In this document: one piece after another, positions 1 to 12,496 of the stretch
Layout of the letters: every line of letters starts with the position of its first letter
Numbering within the stretch: the first letter of the stretch is position 1
From: Euborellia annulipes
Taxonomy: Eukaryota; Arthropoda; Insecta; Dermaptera; Anisolabididae
Length of the DNA: 64,000 nucleotides
Assembly (NCBI GenBank): GCA_023213315.1
Contig: JAKCPI010000983.1
Coordinates: 1-64,000 of the forward strand
Direction: 5' to 3'
Made by a program: the position numbers and the translations under genes
Notes under the pieces: model-generated
What the model was told of the DNA's origin: nothing
The model's input: the letters and a program-made list of their open reading frames with translations, nothing else
The model's database searches: none

Positions 1-1150
1 CCTATTGGGATCTATGGGAGAGGCGTGGCTTCGCCTGGTGGCGAAAAATGAACTAGCGATTGTAGGATTGAATGGCTGAGCTGATACGCAAGTACTCGTG
101 TTTTATGAGACCAAAAAGTTTAATTAAAAATAAAAAATAGGTTGTGACGGTACAGGAAATTTGTAGGTTTTTCTTCTGCCACACTTACTAATAGAAATTT
201 TATTTGTGGAGACAATATTATTGATCCTATTCATGTTTTAAAGTGAGTAATAGTAATGACAGTTTCAATGACAGACCAAATTCTTGCTTTCTGTTTACAA
301 ACAACAAGTTTACGAGAAGAATTTCATGAAATAAATGATCAAATTTCATAATAATAATAACAATTGGGATGGATGCTCGTATAAGGCTGGATTAGGAAGT
401 ACCTGCAAGCACATTTGGGGCTGTACTTTTATTCTGTAACCGCTATTTATGATATCTGATATGATGTTAGCCAAAAAGTGTTGGAAATATTTTTATTGTA
501 ATAATAAATACAAGATAATTAAATGATAAATTAACTAAAAAATTAATACCGGTAATTAAATATAAAATTAATAATTTTTTTTTGTACTTACAAAAATAAT
601 TGAGAAGATTTAAAAAATATCACGTGAATGTGTTTGGAGTGCACCACATAAATCGGCTCTTAAAAAAATACGATATGAGGAGGCCTTTGCTCGAGCACAA
701 TTGTTTTGAGAAACAAGCAAAAGAGAAAGATAGAGGCAAAAAAATTAAAGAGAAGCTAAATCTGATAGATTGTTTTTGGAAAAGAATGAAATCGAACTGT
801 TTCATGCTTAGATGTCATGACTTTTTGCACCATAAACACAAAGTAGATACACATTGCTTTTACGTTTTTATAAGGAGAAAAATTTCATATTTGTGAAATA
901 TATTAGTGTATGTATGTATTATTTATTAATCTAACAATAATGTTTACTCGTGGGTTATAACTTTTTTAAATAATACAATTATATCAGATGTTTAAATGTT
1001 CTTGTCCCTTATATCACGTTAAACATATGAAGGTTTATCCCTACAATGGCTAGTTCGACTTTAAGCCACCAGGTAGCGTATTGAAATGCTAAAGATCCCA
1101 ATATATGAAATATATAGAGAGAAAAAGTATTTTGTATTATAGAGCTTTAA
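1..1150. other. AT-rich intergenic DNA, no gene recognised
   Basis: I see no recognisable coding region here. A 98-codon open frame at 600-896 (+) is lysine-rich, lacks splice context and matches nothing I know. Around 1100-1140 there is a fragment (ATATATAGAGAGAAAAAGTA) resembling the terminal hairpin of the dispersed palindromic repeat described at 17347. Confidence 0.5.
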
Positions 1151-1151
1151 T

Positions 1152-1222
1152 ATCTAGTCATGGCTTGGGTCCAATGGGGGGGGTTTGAACCCCCAAACCC
1201 CCCCGTGGCTACGCCTATGCTT
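1152..1222. repeat. Minimal hAT-type MITE remnant
   Basis: A 71-bp palindromic unit starts CATGGCTTGGGTCC and ends GTGGCTACGCCTATG, with G8 and C-rich runs in the centre. The ends resemble the CATGGGCGTA family at 42781, which has 8-bp target duplications. I found no target duplication here. Confidence 0.45.
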
Positions 1223-1269
1223 GGATATATCATTTAAGTTTATAATCCTGAGTTGAAGGCAACTCGAGT

Positions 1270-1515
1270 ACTTTTTTTTTTTTTTTGGAATGGGTGCATA
1301 AGGTCCGAAGACCTATAATGACCAATAGTCACATGCAGCCAGGAAGAAAATAAAAACAAAAGGAGAAGCATAAAGGGGAAACTCAACTGCGGGAACTGAG
1401 AAGATGCCTGTTGAGGTTAGACTTGAAAGTCTGAAGATTGTAGGTTTTGGGGAAGATAGACGCAGGGAGCTTGTTCCAATCACGGGAGGTCATGGGGACA
1501 AAGGAAGAATGAAAT
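1270..1515 (-). mobile_element. LINE 3'-end fragment
   Basis: On the minus strand the frame reads TSRDWNKLP followed by LQTFKSNLNRHLL. This is the typical C-terminus of CR1/jockey-type reverse transcriptases (RDWNxLP ... FKxxLxxHLL). A T15 run at about 1272-1286 would be the poly(A) tail of a minus-strand copy. It is 5'-truncated and dead. Confidence 0.65.
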
Positions 1516-1759
1516 TGATTTTAATATGTTTAAAATTATTATTATATTTTTTTATTCAAGTAATATTTGTATTTTCTTAAATTATTTTTTTGAACAGGAA
1601 TCAATGAGGAGATTGACTCTAAAATAGAATATATCGTTAATTAATTGATAGGGATATAGTTTTTTACTTTCTCTTACCTATATATGTTAATATATAGAGA
1701 TATAGAGATTCAATTCAATTATTGGCAAAATAATCATACCAATCATTCATCATTGTTCT

Positions 1760-3035
1760 CAGTGACGGCGCTAGCTTATTCTCAGTGGGGGGGGGCAGGA
1801 GTGGGGCAAACTTGTCAACAGGGGGGGGCAGTCAATAAATATATAGGCTACATCAACAGAGAAACAAAAAATCTAGTGTGATAGTTACACCAGATTTTTG
1901 TGTCGACCTTAGGAACTGACAGAAGTTTCAAATTCGGCCAGTTTCGGCCAAATTTCAGCCGAAACTTCGTCCTGCCCGAAACCTGAGTTTGAAAAGATGG
2001 GATTATTTATGCTCGTACACTAAAAAACCCGCGCCCCCGGGTGGGGGGGGGGGCCCCCCGGGGGGGGGGGTGGGGCCGGTTGTTTGGTTTTTTGTGGGGG
2101 GGAAAGGGAAGGGGAAAAAGGGAAAAAAAAAAAAAAAAAAAAAAAAACGTCGAGTGAAATTCGCACTTAAAAAACAGGCCAAATGATTTTCGCAAGAGGG
2201 AAAAATGGAAATTTTACTAAAAATAAAAGATGAATTTTATATAGGAAATTTTAAGAAAAATTTTAAAACAAGTTTCGATTTCGGTCGAAACTAAAATTGA
2301 AGCCAAAATTCGGTTTCGGCTGAAAATCTTGTTTCGGTCGGACTCAAGTCGACATAGGCGTATATTTAGTTTCCAACAGTATGGAACATTAGAATTCAAG
2401 ATGTAAAATGTATAAACATGAGAAATTGTTACAATGGCAACCATTTCTCTTTCCTATAAAGTACAAGAGTAAAGTGTGCTTCAAAAGATTCCAAGGGCAA
2501 AAGGAAAATATACATTTTAAAGAGGATCTAAAAAATATCACACCACCAGCACTGAACCTTCCGAATTTCGTACAGGGAAATATTTTCAGTTTTGGTTGGC
2601 AAGCTTCCTCACTATCTCCCAAGAAGTATGAAAGCCCAGAAATGTTTCTGTAAGATATTGGCTATGCACAGAATTTCTCAAAATCAGTATCCATTTCTTA
2701 TAAATCACTTGAGCTTGATTCATAGCTGGTGGATTTACACTTGTACTCGAAGAAGAAAATTTTTATTTAGTCTCTATTTATTTCAATTCGATTGTTAAAG
2801 TTATCGGATATACTTGTCAAAAACTTGAGAGTAACTAAATTTATTTATTAAAATAAAGAATAAAAAAAAATAATTTCTTTTTTACGCTGAAATAAAAAGC
2901 TTAAAAAATTTACATTTTTTTAAGGAAAAGTAAATAATTTTAGAAATTTTTTTGTATTTGGTTTTCGAGCTGTTTGGGGGGCCAGGGGGGAGGGGGAGGC
3001 CGGGGGGGGGCTGCTCTTCCCCCCTGAGCCGCCCC
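1760..3035. mobile_element. hAT-type non-autonomous element, copy 1 (decayed right end)
   Basis: The left terminus CAGTGACGGCGCTAGC and about 1 kb of interior match the complete copy at 4905-6190. The right terminus has lost its CGTCGCTG end. The interior includes part of the palindromic CTGGTGTGAC repeat. It also has a stretch of long G, A and C homopolymers (2029-2150) that is absent from copy 2, so this copy has expanded or accumulated errors there. Confidence 0.7.
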
Positions 3036-3350
3036 TATTGGTTTTTTTTTTTTCTTTTTTTTTTCCCCCCCTTTATTAAATTAATCAAAATATTAAATTA
3101 AAATTATTTAATAATTAATAAAGAAGGGAGGAAGGAAAGAATTTTTTCTTCTCTTTTTTCTTTTTTATGGTTATTTTTTTTTATTATAATAAAAAAATTA
3201 ATTATTTAAAAAATTATACTAATTTATAAATAAATTTTAAAAAAAAAATTTTTAAAAAATTTTTGATTTTTTTTTGTTTTATTTTTTTTTTTTTAATAAT
3301 TTAAAAAAAAATAAAAATTTTTTAGGGGGGGATGTAAATTTAAAATTGAA
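3036..3350. other. Low-complexity A/T-rich tract
   Basis: Homopolymers and A/T-only DNA dominate. No open frame, terminal repeat or RNA gene can be supported. Confidence 0.5.
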
Positions 3351-3364
3351 AAAAATTAACTTTA

Positions 3365-3520
3365 AGGCCCCTGGGTCCTAGCACAGTGGTAGAGTTTTCT
3401 ACCTTTTGTGCTACACTGTAAAAAAAATTGTGTGTTTATCAATACTAAATTTACAAATTTCCCTTGTAAATGATAACTACCATGCATTTATCTACTAAAT
3501 TTATTTTTAATTGTCTCCAG
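3365..3520 (+). repeat. tRNA-like half plus fragment of TA-flanked MITE
   Basis: Positions 3365-3415 (TAGCACAGTGGTAGAG) look like the 5' half of a tRNA or tRNA-derived SINE with an A box. They are followed by CACTGTAAAAAAAATTG and about 100 bp matching the left end of the MITE family at 43068 and 51167. The MITE is truncated after TACTAAATTTA. There is no B box, so it is not a functional tRNA gene. Confidence 0.45.
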
Positions 3521-3689
3521 GCTGACGCATTTCCTGGGCAACTCTCTTACGTATATCTCATGATTAAAGTTTTCTTATGAGGCACTGTCTCCTCTAAAAG
3601 GCCTCTAAATTTCTTTTAAGGAACCACCCAGTAATGTTGCTATTCCTCAAAACTCTCCCTGGGCTGTTATTTTATTTTTTTTTTTTTTT

Positions 3690-3800
3690 TTAAACATTCA
3701 CACTTTTTTCTCATTCACACTCACACACACATTCACACAGTCTTTTCGGCAACTCAGGCCATTTAAGACTTTAGACGATAACCGTTGTAATTAATATATT
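3690..3800 (-). repeat. SINE 3' tail fragment
   Basis: The minus-strand sequence matches the 3' part of the tRNA-derived SINE at 45333, including the CCTGAGTTGCCGAAAAGACT segment and GTGTGAATG repeats. The tRNA-like head is absent. Confidence 0.65.
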
Positions 3801-4039
3801 ATTTTGGTGTTTTTATTGATGTTTCCATTGAGGAGCCAGTTGTCACGTTATATTTCTTTCAAATTTTAAATATTTTCCTATTTCTTCTATACAAATCAAA
3901 TTCGCGCCCCTCGAGTATTCGTACTTTACTGATGTACTTTTTTTTTAGTTTTTTACAATTTTATCAATATAAAAAAAAGACCGAGCTCCGGCTCGGTCAC
4001 CCCGGAACTTTAAAAAAATTAAATAAACAATTAACATTA

Positions 4040-4245
4040 AAATTATTAATCTTTTTCCAACACAATTTAATTATTTAATTAATTTCTCTAGTTATCTCAA
4101 TCAGAATAGGTCAGGCGCAAGGTTTTTGAGAAAGAAAAAACCCAAAAAAAGTAAGTAAAAATACTTAATGGTTGATGTGGTCCTCGTATTTCTTCAAAAT
4201 TTTCCTTATTTTGGCATATATCTCGATCAAATTGGCTTACCGCCA
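4040..4245. repeat. Partial copy of the foldback arm seen at 32676-33003
   Basis: The sequence from TCAATCAGAATAGGTCAGGC through CATATATCTCGATCA repeats one arm of the large inverted-repeat element at 29748-33005, so that element is dispersed rather than a local palindrome. Confidence 0.65.
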
Positions 4246-4573
4246 GGTGTTTACGTTGGAGCTGCGATAATAGCAAATACAATGGCGGTGTCTAAAAGTT
4301 TAAACTATTTTTAATCGCTATAAATTGGTGTTTGCTTCAAGGTATTAATAGAAAACGTGAATATTGGTGTGGATAGATCTGATCGGAGGTGAAGATTTTG
4401 ATGTCTGCATAATGTTTTAATTGACAGAGAAGCTTTTGAACATAACCTCGTATTTTCAAAATATATCTACTGTCAAAATTCACTATGATTTTAAATTTAA
4501 ATATATTTTAACTGTTAAAATTATTAATATAATAAATTAAATTAAAATATTAGCCTAAATTAAATTATTTTGT

Positions 4574-6444
4574 AGGAGTGGGTAGAATTGCTATGATTTT
4601 GGCAATAAATAAAAATCGATTTGGTGAGTTTTATTTTCCGTATATTTCGGATGCATTAACAGCGATCCCTCATCAGCGGCTTTATTAAAACGTTTTAAAT
4701 CCGGCCAAGTATTTCATTTGACCCTATGCAAATGACCTGTTTGAGTTTAATCACTTTTATAAAATAAAAATATTAACATATTAATTATAATTAGAGAGAA
4801 TAAAATCTTTCATTAGAGAATGAATCACTTTCCAAGTATGTGCTCAGTAAATCAACGAATCGCTCCGATAAAACAATTTGTTAACACCTTATGTGGTTTC
4901 ATAGCAGTGACGGCGCTAGCTTATTCTCAGTGGGGGGGGGCAGGAGTGGGGCAAACTTGTCAACAGGGGGGGGCAGTCAATAAATATATAGGCTACATCA
5001 ACAGAGAAAAAAATCTGGTGTGATAGTTACACCAGATTTTTGTGTCGACCTTAGGAACTGACAGAAGTTTCAAATTCGGCCAGTTTCGGCCAAATTTCAG
5101 CCAAAACTTCGTCCTGCCCGAAACCTGAGTTTGAAAAGATGGGATTATTTATGCTCGTACACTAAAAAAAAACGTCGAGTGAAATTCGCACTTAAAAAAC
5201 ATGCGAAGAAGAGGGAAAAATGGAAATTTTACTAAAAATAAAAGATGAATTTTATAGGAAATTTTAAGAAAAATTTTAAAACAAGTTTCGATTTCGGTCG
5301 AAACTAAAATTGAAGCCAAAATTCGGTTTCGGCTGAAAATTTTGTTTCGGTCGAACTCAAGTCGACATAGGCGTATATTTAGTTTCCAACAGTATGGAAC
5401 ATTAGAATTCAAGATGTAAAATGTATAAACATGAGAAATTGTTACTATGGCAACCATTTCTCCTATCTTTCCTATAAAGTACAAGAGTAAAGTGTGCTTC
5501 AAAAGATTCCAAGGGCAAAAGGAAAATATACATTTTAAAGAGGATCTAAAAAATCTCACACCACCAGGCACTGAACCTTACCGAATTTCGTACAGGGAAA
5601 TATTTTCAGTTTTGGTTGGCAGGCTTCCTCACTATCTCCTAAGAAGTATGAAAGCCCAGAAATGTTTCTGTAAGATATTGGCTATGCGCAGAATTTCTCA
5701 AAATCAGTATCAATTTCTTCTGAATCACTTGAGCTTGATTCATAGCTGGTGGATTTACACTTGTACTCGAAGAAGAAAATTTTTTTTTTAGATTGGGGCT
5801 CAATAGTTTTTTTTTTTTTAATTTAGGTCTCTTTCGGCATCGAAGGCCATTTAGACCCCGTCTCTATTTAATTCATTTCGATTGGTAAAGTTATTCGATA
5901 TTTTTTTCTTTTCGATGGCATTTTAATGGCACAAAAGAAAGATATTTACTTGTCAAAAACTTGAGAGTAACTAAATTTATTTATTAAAATAAAGAATAAA
6001 AAAAAATAATTTCTTTTTTAAGCTATAATAAAAAGCTTAAAAAATTTACATTTTTTTAAGGAAAAGTGAATAATTTTAGAAATTTTTTTTTATTTAGTTT
6101 TCGAGCTGTTTGGGGGGGGCATCCAGGGGGGCAGAGGTCCTTGCCGGGGGGGCGGATGCCCCCCCCTAGCCCCCCGTAGCGCCGTCGCTGTTTCATAGTG
6201 TGAGTTAGGTAAGATTATGATTTTATAAAGGAATGTTTTGAGAAATTTTTAATATTATTGTAACGACATTGTGTCTCTTTAACTCATATTGTTTATAATT
6301 TCAGCCGCTGATGAGGGATCGCTGTTAATGCATCCGAAATATACGGAAAATAAAACTCACCAAATTGATTTTTATTTATTGCCAAAATCATAGCAATTCT
6401 ACCCACTCCTACGATTGTTCATTTGGCACACCACAACTTTAATT
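4574..6444. mobile_element. Foldback element with hammerhead-like core, split by a hAT element
   Basis: The arms (AGGAGTGGGTAGAATTGCTA at 4574 and its complement near 6400) flank a centre invaded by the hAT element at 4905-6190. The unit is bracketed by a 15-bp direct repeat, ATTAAATTATTTTGT, at 4559-4573 and 6445-6459. The undisturbed repeat copy at about 13310 lacks the insertion. The right arm has CTGATGA (6308-6314), a GGAT/ATCC stem (6316-6319 with 6332-6335) and GAAAT (6336-6340), which resembles a hammerhead core. Without the hAT it is about 577 bp. The long target duplication points to retrotransposition (inference). Confidence 0.7.
4905..6190. mobile_element. hAT-type non-autonomous element, copy 2 (complete, 1286 bp)
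   Basis: The terminal inverted repeats are CAGTGACGGCGCTAGC and its partial complement CGCCGTCGCTG. An exact 8-bp target duplication TTTCATAG (4897-4904, 6191-6198) is diagnostic of the hAT superfamily. There is no transposase frame. The interior contains part of the CTGGTGTGAC palindromic repeat plus G-rich subterminal runs. Confidence 0.85.
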
Positions 6445-6499
6445 ATTAAATTATTTTGTTTATTAATTAAATAAATCATTATTAAGATTATTATATGTT

Positions 6500-7106
6500 T
6501 ATTATTATTATTATTTTTTATTATTCAGTATAAATATACATATACAATTGAGTCTATTTAATTTACAAGACGTTTTGCATGTTTGCAAGATGGATTTACC
6601 ATTTACAATTTATCTTAACATATTATTTCTTCCCTTTGGGAAATCAAATACAGAGGAAGTAAAAACATTTCGAATCTGTCCAAAACATGTATAATCATCA
6701 TAATTTTAATGTTTAGTAAATACAAGATACAATATCACATTTCTATTCATTTATAATAAAGGATCTGATTTTCATTGCTTCATTTATAAAATAGTAAAAT
6801 TTATTGTATTTCTGACCATTCAGTATCACCCCCATGAAATCGTCCTCTCCGGTTTCCACAATTTGAATTAAATGGAATCTCCTTAAGGCCTCGTATATTG
6901 GGCATTCCACTACTATATGGTATAGGGTCTCATTTCTTTGCAAGTTACATATTGTGCAGAGTTGTTTTTGGTCAATAATATGGGTGTTATTGTTCACTGT
7001 GAGTTTCAAAATGTAGATGCCCGCAAGTCTCACCTGTCCCCAAAGCCTAATAAAGGGAAACCACACACTCCTGGTGAGGGATTCCTGTGGAAGAAACTCT
7101 TCCGAG
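6500..7106 (-). mobile_element. 5'-truncated LINE with C-terminal CCHC motif
   Basis: The minus-strand frame 7066-6743 reads CTICNLQRNETLYHIVVECP, the C-x2-C...H-x4-C motif found at the C-terminus of many non-LTR reverse transcriptases. An (ATT)n-like tail lies at the left end. A 14-bp target duplication GATTATTATATGTT sits at 6486-6499 and 7107-7120. Only the last 110 or so codons and the 3' end remain. The repeat copy near 13.3 kb is uninterrupted at this site. Confidence 0.8.
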
Positions 7107-7417
7107 GATTATTATATGTTATATTAAATATTTTAAATATAATAGAGATTAAAAATAATAGATTTAAAAATTGATTGAATGGCAGTGGTAGAAAAATGTC
7201 AAACAAATAGTAAGTAAATTTATTTATTTTAAATTAAAAAAAAAAAAAAAAAATACTGTAGATTAACTTACAATTTGTTTTTGTTTTGTTTTTTTGTCCC
7301 ACTTCATTCAATAGTTTGTCTAGAAAAATATATTCAAATTTTTCTCTTTTTTTTATTCCCCAATGGGGGCCTAGAAATACTTCACTTATTAAAATGTCTA
7401 TATCCATCTCCGATCAG

Positions 7418-7533
7418 AGCGTCGATAAGAGCAAAGAAAATGAATCGGGATCAAAGAACGATTCTCAGCGCACTCTATTCAAAAGCATGTTTCTATTTTC
7501 TTTGCTATGCTCTTATCGACGCTCTTATCGCAG
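7418..7533. repeat. Small inverted repeat
   Basis: AGAGCGTCGATAAGAGCAAA at about 7416 is repeated in inverted form as TTTGCTATGCTCTTATCGAC at about 7500, giving a stem of roughly 30 bp around a 45-base loop. The long open frame across it (7286-7846) is probably fortuitous. Confidence 0.55.
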
Positions 7534-7549
7534 ATCCAACATAATCACA

Positions 7550-10115
7550 CCCTTAGAAAAAGCGATGGTCCGATGTAGGCGGGCCCGAGCCACCTGGTGG
7601 AAGATCCCAGGGGGGCGGGGGGTAGGGCGCAAAAGGCGGATAGTATGCTACCAATATAAGTATCTCTCACTGCTATTTATGTTTCCACTTAAATTCATAA
7701 TGGCATTATTATGTAATTGTGTTCTGGCTCCATTCTCATTAGCGTTATTGATTTATTCCTTAAAGGGGTGGGGGGTGGGGGGGGGAATAAATGGACCCCT
7801 CTGGGGGATGGTCTCAACTCAATTTCGCCTGGCAGAGATCCATTAGGGCTTTGGCTCTGCCCACTAATCGCTCTCATTTTATTTCCTTATTTATCAGAGT
7901 ACAATTGAATTGAAATAGAATTTTTTTTTTCTTTTATTTTCCCGCATCTGGGCGCAACCAAGTGGCGTAACTACTGCACCCCATACTCATGGATTACAAG
8001 AAAAATATAATAAAAAACTTCTTTTTGGCCCGAATTATTTTAATATTTTTTGTCGACGTCACTCATCTTCAGGACCTAGATTACAATCAATTCTTATTAT
8101 CAAAACAATTCAAATCACATTCAACAGAAAAGTAAGTATCCCGTGACGTTATCCAGTGTGAAGTTCGTTCCCTATGCAGGGTTGGTTATGCGGGCTGACG
8201 CCATTTAGACACTCCGTTTGTCAGTGAACGGTTCGACGCCTAGTTTTAACAGTCCCCGGGCAGGCATTATCTTAATTGTTAGAAGTGTTAAAATTGTAAT
8301 GTTTTTTTTTTTAAATAATTACTTATAGAGTATGTTATCACGTCTGCCTTTTTAATTTTAATAGATTTCTATGTAATAATATATGTAAAAAAAAAAACAG
8401 TCCCCTGTCAATTCAAGGGGTCTTTACTAATACTTATTATTCAGTAAAGGGGCTGTTTCTTTCTGTTTCTAACCTGCCATATAGCTGAGCATTCTCTATT
8501 ATATTTCAAATTTCATAAAATAAAAATATTTATTTAATGTAAACAAATCTTCAAGCAGTCACTGGACCATAACTCACAAAATATAAGGATTTTGAGAGCG
8601 CCTAAAAGTTAGGCAACCTAATTGTTTTTTACCAGACTTTGATAACTGTTTTGTTTATAATTCTGTTAATGATTAACAGATTTTCACGCAGTGGCGACAT
8701 TTCAACTTTTTCTTGGGGGAGGGGGGGGGCAAACAATTTTTTTTTTCTTCAAATTTACTTACAAATAGGTACTCAAATTTGGTTAAAACGTATTTAATTT
8801 AATTAATTAATTTTGTACAGTTTGTATACTCGTCGATGTATTTTGGAATATTTTATTTAGAATAACATAAAATTTTATAAAAATCAGAGCCCTTGGGGGG
8901 GGGGGACCCCCCCCCTCCCCCCCCCCCCCCCCCCCCCTCCCCTGATGGTTGGAAAAAAATCGGAAATATATGTTTTTTGCATTTAGGGATGATAAAAATT
9001 GTATTAGGGGTGTCCAAAGTAAAAAAATTTAAAAAATTCGATCTTTTTTAAACTTTGCCGTTTGCGGCACGTCTAAATGCCCCTAAATGCTCCAAATAAA
9101 TCAGCAACCAACAACAAAAAAAATGGTCTTTTTTGTTACCTGTGTTATTTTTATATTAACAATAATATATTCAACTGATTGCTATCAAGGATTCAAACGT
9201 CTTAATTATCATCGCTGAGTTTTAAAATATTTGCTCCTGGAGAAGCTGATTAAAAAGGTGGTTTACGATAATAATTTCCCGCTCACTGCGAGCCTATTAG
9301 CTTCTCGTTTTAATACATTCTTACGACCATGTAGGACTAGAAATTTGCCAAATTTCTTTCTAATAGGATAAATAGTTACAGAGATATAAGCAAAATAAAA
9401 AAAGATATTTTTTTTTCATTTGTGAGGTCCTTTTGAAAAATTGGGGGGGGGGGAGGGTTAATGATAAAAATACTTTCCCTTTATGTATTGGTGGGGAAAG
9501 TAAAAAGTGGATTTAATAAAAAAAAATAAGAACGTTTTGTACATTTTTTTCGTTACCTATTCAGTTTAAATCTTTTTATTCAAATTCTCTAAATTGGTAC
9601 TCCTCTCCCTCCCCCCCCCTCCGCTAGGATGTGATTAAATAAATCTTTAGATTTCAAGTGATTGTAGCTACAAATTGATTTTTCCACTTGTCAGTTCAAA
9701 TAAAATAAAATCTTTTCTTGTTTTGTTATTTAATTTGTCTCTTCTCGTCTCTCGTTCTCTAGTGATTAAAAAAGAATCCTTTGATTTTATGAAAAGAAAC
9801 GAGAAAAATCTGGTGTGACCAGCAACTAACACACAACTTTCCCCTATATTTGGTAAGTTGTCTGTTTGGTATGTTTGCCTACTGGACCACTATCCTTCCT
9901 TGTTTTAGATTGATTTAATTAGCCTATAATATATAAATACAATAACACAAGACAATGCATACGTAATACACATCTCTTACAATCAACTGTATATTCTCTT
10001 TAGTGCAATGTTTAATTGGCTAGCGGGAGACTCACTTTTTACAGAACCACGTCTCAGGTGCTAGCCACAGAATACTTTCACAATATTTAAAATGTTTTTT
10101 TCAAATGTTTCTTGT
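7550..10115. other. Intergenic DNA with homopolymer blocks
   Basis: No coding region is supported. Notable pieces are GC-rich runs at 7570-7640, a CAGTGGCGACA hAT-like left end near 8692, extreme G and C runs at 8895-8941, and a CTGGTGTGAC repeat fragment near 9807. The rest is AT-rich unique sequence. Confidence 0.5.
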
Positions 10116-10116
10116 A

Positions 10117-10333
10117 CAGTGATGGACAATATTAAGTCCCACCCATGCATTTTCTACTTGTGATTATTTCATTGTTTAAAAAAAAAATATATATATTTTT
10201 TAATGGAAACTTAAATGGTTCAAACCTAGTAAATTTCCAATAAAGATTTTCATTTTCTTTTATGAAAACAATGAAATAATCACAAGTAGAAAGCGCAAAA
10301 TGGGTGGGGCTTAATATTAACCCTCACTGTACA
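10117..10333. mobile_element. Tc1/mariner-type MITE
   Basis: Imperfect terminal inverted repeats begin CAGTGATGGACAATATTAAG and end CTTAATATTAACCCTCACTG. They are flanked by TA on both sides, and the element is about 215 bp. The arms extend inward (ATTATTTCATTGTTT versus AACAATGAAATAAT). There is no coding capacity. Confidence 0.75.
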
Positions 10334-10339
10334 ATCAGA

Positions 10340-11660
10340 TCATTTTGATATTTTGAATTATTTTAATAATTACTATTTTCATTACAGCTCCAAGAAGCGA
10401 TGTGCGATTGTACCAGCAATTTATATAATAAAGACGTTTTATGTTAAAAGAATCTGCTGTTTTATGAATCCCAGGGCTTAAAAGGGCGAGGCTCGAAAAA
10501 CCTTTAATCGCCGATTGAGAAGCTGGTTACTCTAGGCGACTAGGGATGGCGTTAGTTCTGTCCATAGAGAAACAAGCATTTCATTTGAAAGGCAGCAAAG
10601 TAATTAAAAGCAAAAAAATTAATTATTTTTTAACACAATGATTACTAATTTAATTATCTAAAAGATATAGTATGATATTTTTTTTAATTATCTATAACGT
10701 GAAAAGTCGCTTAACAATGGAACACATCAATAAAGACAGACAAAATTATTTTTACACAATTTCTTTAATTTGTGGTTTCATTACAATATAATTTAATTAA
10801 TGTACCGGTCGTTGGCTTCGCAACAACGCCGGTAAGATAGGGGTGTAAATGAGTATCTACTCTTCGCTTCTTTGAGACACAAAAGCCTTGTTGTTATTTT
10901 AAAATTGTTATATTAATTTAAATATATTATATTATAATAATTGAATTGTTTAATAAATTATATTTAGCAAAATAATTACAGTTTCTAGTTTATTATATGC
11001 AAGTTAAGGGGAAGGGGGGGGGGAACATAGAATTGACTCATCTGTAGTTGACGATGGTTGATTGAAGTCGCCAGTTGGTCCAGGAAGAAATCGTACCGGC
11101 TCTTTTCAAGGCCCATGGCCACTGGTAGTCGATTTGAGAGCAACCAGCATTCATTTGGGATGCATAGCATCATCCTCCGGATAATGGTCCAGGGAGAGGA
11201 TTGAGGAGAGTCACCTCACTGTCAGGGTGCTTGGGGGAGGCATAGCCTCATAATAAACTTTTATATAATATATTTTAAAACAAGGCCTATTTGGGGAGGC
11301 GATGTGGCTGCCTTGACGGCTGGGAGACAATTAATTTATTTTAATATTTGATACCTAATTAATTAATAATAATTTGATATTTATAAAATTTAAATAATAT
11401 AGATTTTTCAACTAATTAGCATTGTTGACTTGATTAAATAATTACAAATAACTTAGACTTATTTATATAAAAAATTAAATTAAAATTAAATAATTGTAAA
11501 TATTCGTGAGGATATAAATCTGAGAGGAGGGGGTTACCCAGGAGACCAGCTCATATGGCTTTGACCATTATATATCTTTTATTTAATGGGATTAATCAAA
11601 AAAAAAAAAAAAAAAAAAAAGGACTATATGATGAGTTGTAGATAATTTTAAATAGATTTT
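10340..11660. other. Intergenic DNA, nothing recognised
   Basis: AT-rich sequence with no supported gene. A relatively GC-rich block at 11000-11240 has a 62-codon minus-strand frame without family resemblance. Confidence 0.4.
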
Positions 11661-11669
11661 TATTTTTAA

Positions 11670-11920
11670 ACCCTCACACTTTTTTCTCATTCACACTCAC
11701 ATTCACACACACATACACACAGTCTTTTTGGCATTTTAGGCCATATAAGACTATTTACGATAAACGTTGTTAATGAATATGGGGTCCAGGCATTCTTATT
11801 TAAGTCATTTGGTATCCAAATGGCTAAAATAAAATCATCGGACTGCCTTGGATCCGAACCCTCGACCCTTGATATAGTACAAGGCAGGCGCGCTATCAAC
11901 TATACCAAGCTCGATGGATT
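11670..11920 (-). mobile_element. tRNA-derived SINE, full-length copy
   Basis: Read on the minus strand it has a tRNA-like head. The B-box-like GGGTTCGGATCC lies at about 11848-11859, and the A-box TTGGTATAGTTGATAGCGCG lies upstream at about 11891-11910. The family body (GGTATCCAAATG, AAGAATGCCTGGACCCC) follows, then a tail of GTGTGAATGAGAAAAAAGTG. It shares the whole body with copies at 17935, 34288, 45333 and 60300. Confidence 0.8.
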
Positions 11921-12496
11921 AAATAGATTTAATAAAAATAAAAAATTTCAAGTCGATATTGATACTTCGAAACATCAGTATAACATTCTTTAACAACAGA
12001 TAAAAGGAGCGTTAAATGTTAAAATCAAATAAAAAGAGAGAGAAATTGTTCAAATATGGAGAATCGTTGACTCTAATTGTTTATTATTCAATTGTGGAAT
12101 ACAAAAACAACACAAACAAACCTTTGTTCTATAAACTAACCCCTTGGTCTAGTTAGCTTAAATCTCTCTCTCCGTGACTGATCCTTTTGTTTATTCCTTG
12201 TATTCCAACTGATTAAATAATAGAATAATCCTCTTACGTGCTGACATGCTGCGGGTTATTCAGATTAATTATCGTATTAGAATTGTCAAGAGGAGAACTA
12301 TCAATAATACGGGTATGTTCTTAGTTAGTAAAGTAGTTTACAGTACAGGGGGAGCATCTAAACACTCTTAATAAAAATCTGAGAATATATATTTTAAAGA
12401 GCATCTAAAAATCTCACCATTTAATTTTTGACACGATCACATGAAAGAGAAAGTAATTGAAAATTTGTTTTGTTTTTTGTTTTCTTCCCAGGGAGG

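Larger units (their letters stand above)
4290..7380. repeat. Dispersed repeat, interrupted by foldback and LINE insertions
   Basis: 4290-4573, 6460-6485 and 7121-7375 together match, in reverse, the continuous repeat at 13029-13610 inside the Harbinger-like element at 12707. The copy here was broken by a foldback (4574-6444) and a LINE (6500-7106). The copy near 13 kb gives the empty site for both insertions. Confidence 0.75.

Noticed and set aside
600..896. 98-codon frame near the window start
   Set aside because: Lysine-rich translation of AT-rich DNA with no family resemblance and no flanking splice signals.
5149..5571. 140-codon minus-strand frame
   Set aside because: It lies inside a non-autonomous hAT element and repeat-derived DNA; the equivalent frame in the other copy (2217-2622) is disrupted. 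No transposase signature.
7286..7846. 186-codon plus-strand frame
   Set aside because: It crosses a small inverted repeat and G-rich tracts, has no recognisable domain, and its second half is arginine/glycine-rich by base composition.
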